This document shows, in pieces, positions 18,701 through 21,637 of a stretch of DNA of 21,637 nucleotides. A program made the position numbers and the translations under genes. The notes beneath the pieces were generated by a model that saw only the letters and a program-made list of their open reading frames with translations, ran no database searches and was not told where the DNA came from. Origin of the DNA: Chloroflexota bacterium (lineage in GTDB: Bacteria > Chloroflexota > Anaerolineae > J102); contig JAADFV010000245.1 of assembly GCA_013152695.1 (NCBI GenBank), positions 1 to 21,637 on the forward strand, in the 5' to 3' direction. Position 1 is the stretch's first letter, and each line of letters opens with the position of its first letter.

Positions 18701-19811
18701 CAGCGAGCAGCGCTACAACGATATGGCCTACCGCATCTTCCAGAACGACGCCCTGCAAAAATATCGCAAACAGTTCGACTTGGCCCAGACCTACACCTAC
18801 CTGACTGCTGCCGCCTATGACTACGAAACCAATCTCTCCAGCAACGATCCCGCCGAAGGCGACAAATTCCTGCGGGATATCGTGGGTATGCGCACCCTAG
18901 GTGAGTTGCGGCGCTGGCAGTTCCAACCGGTTGAACCTGTGGTAGGCACTGGCGGCCTGGCTGACTCGCTGGGGCGTATGCACGAAAACTTCGAAGTGCT
19001 CAAGGGCCAGATGGGCTTCAACAACCCCCAAACCGAAGCTAATCGCTTCTCACTGCGCGGGGAACTCTTCCGCCTGCGCGACGACTCAGACGCCAAGTGG
19101 CGGCAAGAGCTGATGCGCTACTATATGGACGATATCTTCAGCAATGATGACGTTGCCCGTCTCGCTAAACGACCTTATGGCGACAACGGCCCACAACCCG
19201 GGCTCGTCATTCCCATCCCCACTACCATCTCCGAAGGTCGTAATTTCTTCGACTGGCCCTTGGGTGCCGGCGACAGCGCCTATGATGCCAGCCAGTTCTC
19301 CACCAAGATCGCCAACGTAGGTGTTTGGTTCCAGGACTACGACATCGGACGGCTGGCACAAACCCCGCGCGTCTACCTGCTCCCTGCCGGCAAGGATGTG
19401 GGCCGACCCCGCAACAGCAGCGGTCTCCTGCGCTACTGGAATGTCACCGAGCAACTACTGCCCGTGCCCTATCCCATCACGCAGGCCGACATGGAGAACC
19501 CCGACTGGACCCCGCGGCTCAGCGGCCTCAATGGCAAAATGTACAAAATTAAACCCTACAGCCGTTTCCGGGCTTATCCTTACTCCGACACCTTCTCACC
19601 CGACGAGCTGAACACCGACACCCGTCTGATCGGGCGCACGGTCTGGAATACGAAATGGCTGCTGGTCATCCCCGGCGCCACCTTACTTTCCGACCCGCAA
19701 ATCGGCATCGAACGCTTTATCGAGGATGTCTCCGACATCTACATCTACTTCCAAACCTACGCTTATGCCGGAACTGCGGCGGCGCAATCCACAGAGGAGA
19801 GTGCACCATGA
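6726..19811 (+). CDS. Giant secreted modular protein (~4361 aa): four beta-helix modules, cupredoxin-like, cohesin/PKD, dockerin loop, helical C-terminus
   Basis: The preferred start is ATG 6726 (RBS 6713-6717); 6666/6669 is possible. Residue numbers count from 6726. A signal peptide comes first. Residues ~69-1937 are four tandem right-handed beta-helix modules with repeated G-G-G-I-Y-N, S-T-I/V-S-x-N-x-A rungs. Each closes with C-D-x-G-x-x-E (residues 688, 1059, 1366, 1928), and all but the second also with D-Q-R-G-[KV] shortly before, the style of choice-of-anchor Q proteins. Module 2 starts with C-S-L-R-E-A (717). Module 1 carries four Gly-rich loops and module 4 two cupredoxin-like inserts (~1608-1699, ~1818-1905). 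Next come a beta-rich part with I-V-I-A-S-E and L-P-G-F-N-P-N-D-E-H-A-L-L (2289), then a cohesin-like segment split by a PKD domain (~2382-2582, W-D-F-G-D-G). D-E-E-L-A-L-L-R-G-R-D (3328), a dockerin-type loop (3374-3385) and G-H-G-D-A-W-G-H follow. The last ~600 residues are mainly helical. From memory, the part after the beta-helices resembles large uncharacterised secreted proteins of several phyla; no activity is known. The stop overlaps the next start (ATGA). Confidence 0.85.
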   Translation: MKRRHILRLIVFIGLTLLVVMLGAGDWVGAVSQSPLTIAAAPRLTVPDHPSLIPQLARLDTLPAATTWYVATTGSNSNSCRSAGAPCATVAGAMSKAANGDTILIAAGVYTEHLTISKDLTLRGSETSDTILDGSNNGRVVTIPAERTVVLEYLTIRNGRMVGANGSNGSNGRAGRSGYQGSNGSGGHNGGNGGDGYNGSRGGYGTSGMIAKGGGVYNDGNLTLRHVTITDNTVVGGNGGYGGVGGTGGTGGTGGKGSDGRCSWGGCWGAWGNPSGDGGNGGVAGIGGDGGAGGQGGDARGGGIYNTEYGTLLIEESVIKENLVLGGKGGNGNKGGRGGKGGTGGAGGKAAVWGCYSVSAGHGGGGGKGGRSGNGGAGGRGGAGQGGGIYNDGKMRINHTTIRDNATSLGGQGGEGGTRGNAGIGGPGGIGGPGASNSCKSKGSGSRGSNGATGGLGGNNNDGYDGEATGGGIENYSGLLSITNSTLRGNQAYEGGAIRNIEGKITVGESLFSGNSAEIGGALLISGGEIALNNSTVSSNSAVYGGALYVVSTADISHSTLIGNTASNQGNGIFATSYSRVKLKNTIVSNVSSHNDCYGALQSQGYNIDSDGTCSLNKSSDLPNTNPQLGYLKDNGGPTRTHALLPGSPAIDRIPAGNCTAIGGGSVAIDQRGVARPRDGNDDGTAKCDIGAYEADYIPLLTVNTELDEFGTNDATCSLREAVQSANWGMPYGGCNLGVSGYYTITVPAGRYTLTQPSNGDINDNSIMDLNLETTMSLIGAGADTTVIDAGGIDRVLRIDGVYTVTVQGMTLTGGDVSTSGAGGGIMNFRGNLTVVGVAVQGNAAQNFGGGIYSQMGALTIINSTVSANTARWGGGLYTWFNPLTIINSTISGNATEEGGGMLTKNTSVDIYFSTLTQNSASVAGANISNQNSTVDLFATIIANPLGPVTTNCFGDPLTSVGGYNRISDSSCQLQNATGDDEENATIALEPLADNDGPTLTHKPAGKENTALVDIMPRQVCESALQTLSVNKQDQRGKTRPAWGIRQEGVIIDKSEWRCDAGAVELGAATLLVCGPPLLPIAQHLDRCTYDAITTALQDAQTGDTIVVSGVITETVTVSKSVTIRGPSQTEATPGTHMGVVQATLTEANGDQAPGSIFTILPGTTVTIKNLNIRHGDAAQGGSVDNAGDLILEGVTLYASQAITGGAVYNSGNLVVRNSTIYSNTAQSGGGIFNAAAGLAKVVETTLADNLGGSVHNESGGNVQVGGSILSNQETDNQCRGSSVSSNDYNLTHGGDCFTSPAVHDSRGDPLLGPLRDNGGPTLTLAIAASSPAVETGPPAVACAVMTDQRGKMRPFDMPGGGGARCDIGAMEYGPQTLMVCENCDEDLTTGRFNDLQKALNVAMAGDIITIEAGAYTGNFIAYKDTTLKHADIDVTTLSPDQPVDVRAILQASERTIPEQHRLLDPTRATGLSGTVLTVQAYNPVPASGTITITSDVSVTLTNLTIQHGLSRRGGGINNRGHLQIVRSTLANNAVVNQLDVDGKVVPGKEAKGGAIYNTGQLIIIRSTLSGNQAEYYGGALHNASQSGTPGTALLEASTIANNKAARLPTQFVVAIDIGPVFVPAALTVYSGDIVQFQNRTGDAYRLLVEPAEACNTDAVKVNPLGMGLSEPLICSSGPVTLRSDQINDLTIELTVNPLPFTPEAHAIYADDNSNTTVTQSILVKSTGTAGSNCTLASATAHIASHGYNLVDDATCGLTADTDLRPAIMPELDARLGPLQDNNTIDFARSTVSGYTDSHALKPGSSAIDHIPPATCGASAAFTINLERGINRGITIAAGDTVSFAYYAHITVVLADGEATVELIDVPAGRNSRPRQFSEDGDYAYRVYDNAGRAQIAYGTIIVQTRQRAVDQRGVLLPQRGTGGEYACDMGSYEFQPWIVGQPILHPPSAIVTQPARWNVGGAESGPDVQSYHAWSSAAAQDYALRPSPNDGDDTLEPEEVVAVYWDTDPDPATMVEIGQVGVIEWPDNPQIHVSGAGVVLMHNSISDGFKISGARAFEGRNPADVDAGQILVDGIFHRTTLPDISGESYSVLQWIKGNQTNAALEVEVVKTVDWNTPGVRDMRSERTQCEIGRELRYRSFTDAAGTLPGHEDPESKAGQILTGEAFDGVHETAELAFAQNTVDNLIPPAYNQETREGPIIPILNTAPTPFLNTDPVTGDHDLRIAWYRPDGRNVAWPVKTVGYRCDWPVDPPEIVIASELGSEIGGQAELSSDAYSDLTIYHQADTNLPGFNPNDEHALLADSNLGNPSPALYALRTDLAAQPYALLKYHDPREDDITKIAIYKVVLTRAAAQILNYTPDPGTVTVNAGAVQAQATDSSPNVILRVDDGRLVPGGEVTLPLEALGARNLHSLSLKVAYNAAKLTPTGCTINRTDFIEQLNDLQVVSDSPQWPYHVVHFRAGLVSGTDAQYFWDFGDGTLRVAGTEVSHVYPADGDPPVSYTVTVTAANGVFADLTATTQVTINDAAIPGSLADLPTTGCRIEQPGQLTIELQARAKHGLSGDLRLSDLTFAATPAFNTDGDTSEVGFSTVSLYGPGYEDLSFNITAGNPVYAPTPLRGLLDLQPCEQTRAADVTARPFWKDWKGMLWARAAGEMNVLYFYPLQPGFYLTDTHARGLGLVDTNDNVLSMEDRVGRCVPWMDQLSSGAVTYPDFPEPGRDTKVLPVTYRATWPDLPPLLSVGETVYERAKSGISGVANQLAVSRIYDDWAPGAWDSDAQKIIMRGMEVQRSLTQLIDPIGEVRVHLDLKINDNWSLPTDLKTERLLFGGGQAIVGNKNNPDLTLPFSLRSRVLYDDGNGDLIFRGYYDGTSKEYIKGDPLLLLNVMSTSDKERLLALCPSGDDCNKYKAAVEDLYWQTLNPRQLNLCRSADGRLYDNDPEPAINQGSKNDFFSKTCQPWNDGTETYRDSYPDQAFLIGVQDTPVIDISWPVDGILDTGDGIPEPYEGLGKGKALTAGNAAGTGYITVAYNNDSSLGGLPVSLQVIKVGCTKNHLGEDSTYRGNLLVINSDNLFDEKLTLRHTGDFGGRPDDFEFEWYIAGVDDTGVSPTALPPNYPWRSWTKLEPGASAIGPEITIEGANPTTLSDNWLIMRYKGYPICGNQYRWSAFAGDPSAKPSEVRAQFAPGWIKRVTSALNPFDTRVDDFISAPVNTTVDMIRQAGQRYEGPVALSNDPETLNNMGLIEAYETVLDRGRKLSIDSGINHQGANAALLNVTSRIADLYMLLGNDAYMDALDPTVGLGSNSVFASRAPTIFAFMNQFRPDSFGLIDEELALLRGRDETLGGVAAAPTYNRLTWNFTNGNGEVAYVTNYNIKDINQDGFVDEADAAILYPQGHGDAWGHMLTAISKYYQLLRHPYYTWSPRAEPIGVAGAPVVVDYYDERRFAIAAAAKARMGAEITDLTYRKEYSDPNSQEYTDSHVDASDGQRRAWGVADWARRAGQGAYLDWVVANAILPPEDDRYTDVRKIDRTTVAELGEIADEYAAIQQQLDEADNGVNPLGLVRDAVLFDLDPAQTKTTAEGGGKTHFEQVYDRTLINLGSAFNLFDYANEMKIAQRESQNNRRDFVTSIIEKDTALMNELIEIFGYPYDADIGVNGTYPEGYDGPDIYNYDLWDRIELTDAQKRCSEYDDPTSARCQPETKTILLSIYELDCLGAFPKKTRMDIANADPNDLCIDSYGSLFDVEYRVGVGLDAGRGRFKPQSWPEDSARKAPGEIQNMLQELNQARLEYEMAIIAYDHHLAKINGMQKKIKEKADYLTLQGALKELERWEIYAIDQVIRGIKMVSKTINQFGKTAKTINDAAAKCPPRSAGLANDVGVPVVCTLSVSGSALSGTASTITFFMDLATDFLGIQKDTSKAIIETTLLETSLDYQLQQYGKAMGGLLRQEHELRLALWLAKDRVNSAQGNYDQILQRGFRKLQELSRLRKRWAGQISEQRYNDMAYRIFQNDALQKYRKQFDLAQTYTYLTAAAYDYETNLSSNDPAEGDKFLRDIVGMRTLGELRRWQFQPVEPVVGTGGLADSLGRMHENFEVLKGQMGFNNPQTEANRFSLRGELFRLRDDSDAKWRQELMRYYMDDIFSNDDVARLAKRPYGDNGPQPGLVIPIPTTISEGRNFFDWPLGAGDSAYDASQFSTKIANVGVWFQDYDIGRLAQTPRVYLLPAGKDVGRPRNSSGLLRYWNVTEQLLPVPYPITQADMENPDWTPRLSGLNGKMYKIKPYSRFRAYPYSDTFSPDELNTDTRLIGRTVWNTKWLLVIPGATLLSDPQIGIERFIEDVSDIYIYFQTYAYAGTAAAQSTEESAP
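7200..8135 (+). repeat. Coding Gly-rich repeats: four G-G-x loops in beta-helix module 1
   Basis: Four Gly-rich stretches (about 7200-7365, 7425-7625, 7695-7890, 7950-8135; ~55-67 residues each) alternate with single beta-helix rungs (L-T-L-R-H-V-T-I-T-D-N, L-L-I-E-E-S-V-I-K-E-N, M-R-I-N-H-T-T-I-R-D-N). Each loop ends in G-G-G-[V/I]-[Y/E]-N. Composition is G-G-x-G-G-x with N, D, T, S, A and K, resembling mycobacterial PGRS domains. Loops 2-4 contain one or two Cys (C-S-W-G-G-C in loop 2); loop 1 has none. Within loop 2, a 9-bp DNA unit GGCGGCACC is repeated three times (7458-7484, one mismatch), which suggests expansion by slippage. Confidence 0.8.
8787..12527 (+). other. Four beta-helix module ends (C-D-x-G-x-x-E) marking internal duplication
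   Basis: The closing motifs are encoded at 8787-8807 (C-D-I-G-A-Y-E), 9900-9920 (C-D-A-G-A-V-E), 10821-10841 (C-D-I-G-A-M-E) and 12507-12527 (C-D-M-G-S-Y-E). Modules 3 and 4 begin with T-L-L/M-V-C, and modules 1, 3 and 4 share a helix-entry pattern: A-x-x-G-D-T/I-I followed by G-x-Y/I-T. This supports repeated duplication of one beta-helix unit. Module 2 instead begins with a C-S-L-R-E-A domain (8874-8891). Confidence 0.75.
11547..12440 (+). other. Two cupredoxin-like inserts nested in beta-helix module 4
   Basis: Insert 1 (about 11547-11820) reads V-F-V-P-A-A-L-T-V-Y-S-G-D-I-V-Q-F-Q-N-R. Insert 2 (about 12177-12440) reads G-I-T-I-A-A-G-D-T-V-S-F-A-Y-Y then Y-A-Y-R-V-Y-D-N. Both have the plastocyanin-like 'x-P-x-x-L-T-V-x-x-G-D-x-V-x-F' cadence. 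The usual His-Cys-His-Met copper ligands are not evident, so copper binding is doubtful. Insert 1 sits between two beta-helix rungs. Insert 2 sits between I-P-P-A-T-C-G and A-V-D-Q-R-G, exactly where module 1 runs straight through. Confidence 0.5.
13870..14470 (+). other. Cohesin-like segment interrupted by a PKD domain, inside the giant gene
   Basis: V-D-D-G-R-L-V-P-G-G-E-V-T-L-P-L-E-A-L and L-K-V-A-Y-N-A-A-K-L-T-P-T-G-C resemble the first strands of a cohesin-like domain. Then comes a PKD domain (about 14125-14300) with F-W-D-F-G-D-G-T, V-S-H-V-Y-P, Y-T-V-T-V-T-A-A-N-G and T-Q-V-T-I. G-Q-L-T-I-E-L-Q-A-R-A-K and L-R-L-S-D-L-T-F then look like the closing strands. The PKD call is firm; the split cohesin is an interpretation. 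Confidence 0.55.
16845..16880 (+). other. Dockerin/EF-hand-type calcium loop in the giant protein
   Basis: This encodes D3374-I-N-Q-D-G-F-V-D-E-A-D3385. It matches the 12-residue loop of type I dockerin repeats, with acidic or amide side chains at positions 1, 3, 5, 9 and 12 and Gly at 6. Only one loop is seen, so it may be a lone calcium site rather than a full two-repeat dockerin. Confidence 0.6.
19794..19799 (+). promoter_or_regulatory. Ribosome binding site for the 453-aa gene
   Basis: GAGGAG lies within the last codons of the giant gene, 8 nt before ATG 19808. It fixes the start of the next gene, whose frame is open further upstream, and supports translational coupling through the ATGA overlap. 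Confidence 0.7.
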
Positions 19812-21169
19812 AGCCCAGACTATCCCTCAGGTTGATCCTCATCAGCGGACTTCTGCTACTGGTAGTCCCCTTGCAGGCATGGGCACAGGGCCCTCCCGAC
19901 ACGCCTTTACCGCTGCCTGACCTCATCGTTTATGGTACGGTGGTACGCGATGGTCAGTCACTTCCAGATGGCACAGTCAAAGCTTTACTGCCGCGAGGAG
20001 GCGTAGTCAACGCCATTATCGCCCCGGTGAGTGGCACCGCCTACGGTTATGTCCTCAGCATCCCTCTGCGCCAGTACGACACTGGCGCCGCCTCCTACGA
20101 CGCCGCTAGCGTCCGCCTGGGCGAAAGCATCACTTTCCAGATCAACGACGCCCCGGCCATGTTTACAGATGCCAATGGCATGGTGGCCAACAGCTTCACC
20201 ATCCCCAATAATGGCATGGGACGAACCTATCGTCTAGATCTTTTCCTCTCCGGCCCCGATGCCTACCCCTTGGGCGACGTCAACGCCAGTGGCCGCCGTG
20301 ATTCCGGCGATGCCCTTCTCGTCCTCAAGTACGATGTGGGCCTGATTCCCGGCGTCACCGACTTCCCACCCGGTCCTCGCACTATTTACTTGCCCCTGTG
20401 CGACATCATCGAAGATGGAACCTGTAATGCCAGCGATGCTCTTCGTATCCTCCAATGCGACGTCGGTATGAGTGGCATCGACTGCCCCACCCATCCCACC
20501 ATTGCCGCCAGCCAGGTACAGATAAGCCCTGAGGAAGCCTTACTCCTCCTTCATCTGCAAATTGAAGTCGATACGGCGGCGCAGCAGGCAACTGTGCGAG
20601 TCATGGCAGTTGACTCCCAGGCAGCTTTCGGCGCCGGTACCCTGGAATTGGTGTACGACCGCAGAGAGCTCACACCATTCACTTGTCAGGAAACCGGTGG
20701 CGAGGGAGTGGAGATGGCCAGTTGTAATGAAGATTATGCCCCGGGAGTAGTGCGTTTCAATGCGCTTAGCACAAGCGGTCTCCCCGATCAAACCGAACTG
20801 GCCACCGTCAGCCTCCATATAAACGAACCCTCCGGCAGTGAAGCTCTGCAGCCAACCCTTTCATTGACCATCGTCGATATTGCCGACCATCAGGGCTTCG
20901 CCCTGCCCTGGCAGCTGACAGAACCCGTCTTCATACCAATTCCTGGCGACACCTATCCTCTGTACCTTCCTCTGCTATTGAGCGTACAAACCTCTACCCA
21001 GAATAACGAAGCCCCGCCCGCCGACATTCCTATCCCCGAACAAAGCCAGATGCTCTATCTGCCGATGCTTTTCCAGGCGCAGGTCATTGCTGCCAGTAGC
21101 ATCTCCCCACCTGACACGCCCACCCCCTCGCTAACACCCAACCTCTACCTCCCGCAGCTGCGTCGTTAG
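19808..21169 (+). CDS. Secreted dockerin + cohesin-like protein with three L-Y-L-P motifs (453 aa)
   Basis: ATG 19808 overlaps the TGA of the giant gene by 4 nt and has an ideal RBS. The frame is open upstream to 19655, but no signal peptide would result from that start. Residues 1-26 form a signal peptide (L-I-L-I-S-G-L-L-L-L-V-V-P-L-Q-A-W-A-Q). Residues ~30-150 are a beta domain (D-L-I-V-Y-G-T-V-V-R-D-G, S-I-T-F-Q-I-N-D) often seen as a short exoprotein module. A dockerin-like pair follows: D157-V-N-A-S-G-R-R-D-S-G-D168 with A-L-L-V-L-K-Y-D-V-G, then D199-I-I-E-D-G-T-C-N-A-S-D210 with A-L-R-I-L-Q-C-D-V-G. The second loop lacks the usual Asn at position 3. Residues ~236-375 look cohesin-like (L-E-L-V-Y-D-R-R-E-L-T-P, V-V-R-F-N-A-L-S, L-A-T-V-S-L-H-I). 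The tail holds L-Y-L-P-L-L, L-Y-L-P-M-L and a terminal L-Y-L-P-Q-L-R-R. It may bridge cohesin-bearing partners of the operon through its dockerin (inference). Confidence 0.85.
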   Translation: MKPRLSLRLILISGLLLLVVPLQAWAQGPPDTPLPLPDLIVYGTVVRDGQSLPDGTVKALLPRGGVVNAIIAPVSGTAYGYVLSIPLRQYDTGAASYDAASVRLGESITFQINDAPAMFTDANGMVANSFTIPNNGMGRTYRLDLFLSGPDAYPLGDVNASGRRDSGDALLVLKYDVGLIPGVTDFPPGPRTIYLPLCDIIEDGTCNASDALRILQCDVGMSGIDCPTHPTIAASQVQISPEEALLLLHLQIEVDTAAQQATVRVMAVDSQAAFGAGTLELVYDRRELTPFTCQETGGEGVEMASCNEDYAPGVVRFNALSTSGLPDQTELATVSLHINEPSGSEALQPTLSLTIVDIADHQGFALPWQLTEPVFIPIPGDTYPLYLPLLLSVQTSTQNNEAPPADIPIPEQSQMLYLPMLFQAQVIAASSISPPDTPTPSLTPNLYLPQLRR

Positions 21170-21186
21170 AGCCTGCAAATAACCTC

Positions 21187-21637
21187 TTGAAAGTACTGAT
21201 CTCCCCTCGGAACCATCGTTTACTCAGTGCCTGTGCCCTCACTGCAGTACTGCTGGCAGCCCTGCTCGGCCTACGGCCTGCGGCCGCTGCCCCCTTGGGC
21301 GGGACTGCCCTGCTGCGTGTGGGTGATGGTCGCCTTACAGCCTATCGCATCCGCCCGGGCGAACTCATCACCATTCCCGTAACACTCTTTGATGGCGTAA
21401 ATGTCGGTACTGTGACCGCGGTCATCGAGTTCGATCCTGCCGTTCTGAGGGCTGTGGCCTGTGAACGAGCCACCAATACCGCCTTTAGCAGCGGTTATTG
21501 CAATCTTTACTACACCTCAGATTCTCTCAAATTCAATGCCATAGCACCGACAGGAGCCAATAGCGATCAGGAGCTTTTCTATCTCACTTTTCAAGGGCGA
21601 GGAGACGCTAGTAGCACCAGCACCGTGACGCCCAGGG
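21187..21637 (+). CDS. Secreted cohesin-like protein, 5' part only
   Basis: The reading frame opens at TTG 21187, 17 nt after the previous stop, and runs off the window end (150 codons visible). No ATG or GTG gives an intact signal peptide in this frame, and the RBS upstream of TTG is weak, so the start is tentative. Residues ~9-34 are a signal peptide (R-L-L-S-A-C-A-L-T-A-V-L-L-A-A-L-L then A-A-A-A-P). From ~45, Y-R-I-R-P-G-E-L-I-T-I-P-V-T-L, V-T-A-V-I-E-F-D-P-A-V-L-R, L-K-F-N-A-I-A-P and L-F-Y-L-T-F-Q-G are typical cohesin-like strands. It continues the operon; its C-terminal part is unseen. Confidence 0.8.
   Translation, partial: MKVLISPRNHRLLSACALTAVLLAALLGLRPAAAAPLGGTALLRVGDGRLTAYRIRPGELITIPVTLFDGVNVGTVTAVIEFDPAVLRAVACERATNTAFSSGYCNLYYTSDSLKFNAIAPTGANSDQELFYLTFQGRGDASSTSTVTPR

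Noticed and set aside
19655..19807. Upstream extension of the 453-aa gene
   Set aside because: The extension is Arg/His/Cys-rich, overlaps giant-gene codons and hides the signal peptide; ATG 19808 has an ideal RBS.

Overview
The window looks like a chromosomal segment of a Chloroflexota bacterium (Anaerolineae/Caldilineae/Ardenticatenia type). This is inferred from three things: a SARP/BTAD regulator fused to a STAND NTPase, many secreted proteins with Pro/Thr linkers and L-Y-L-P-type tails, and modular cohesin, dockerin, SdrD-B, PKD and choice-of-anchor domains. No 16S or housekeeping marker is present, so the phylum call is an inference.

Layout. (1) Positions 1-532 are the 3' end of a + strand secreted protein (choice-of-anchor U domain, FN3-like domain, F-L-P tail). 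(2) Positions 533-831 form a non-coding convergent gap that holds a striking inverted pair of octanucleotide arrays around a GC hairpin. (3) Positions 832-2391 (- strand) are a truncated BTAD/SARP regulator with a P-loop NTPase but no TPR tail. (4) Positions 2392-2936 are a divergent regulatory region, a small unnamed + strand gene (2525-2749) and a C-rich, G-poor leader. (5) From 2937 to the window end is a tightly packed + strand gene set of five secreted proteins. These are a 339-aa cohesin-like protein, a 902-aa protein with an SdrD-B-like domain, a giant protein of about 4361 aa, a 453-aa dockerin + cohesin-like protein, and the 5' part of another cohesin-like protein. Spacers are 4 nt, 56 nt (or a start overlap), a 4-nt ATGA overlap and 17 nt, so this is very probably one operon.

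The giant gene (13.1 kb) dominates. It has a signal peptide and four tandem right-handed beta-helix modules, each closing in a C-D-x-G-x-x-E motif. The first module carries four long Gly-rich loops and the fourth carries two nested cupredoxin-like inserts. Then come a beta-rich middle part, a cohesin-like fold interrupted by a PKD domain, a single dockerin-type calcium loop, and a largely helical C-terminal third with a central hydrophobic stretch.

Working model (inference): an extracellular or surface assembly in which cohesin-like domains on three or four proteins and dockerin-type calcium loops on two others hold a giant filamentous beta-helix protein together. The divergent SARP-type gene is a possible, unproven, regulator. 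No enzyme active site was recognised, so the role (adhesion, substrate capture, toxin-like or structural) remains open. No tRNA, rRNA, CRISPR array or transposase was seen.
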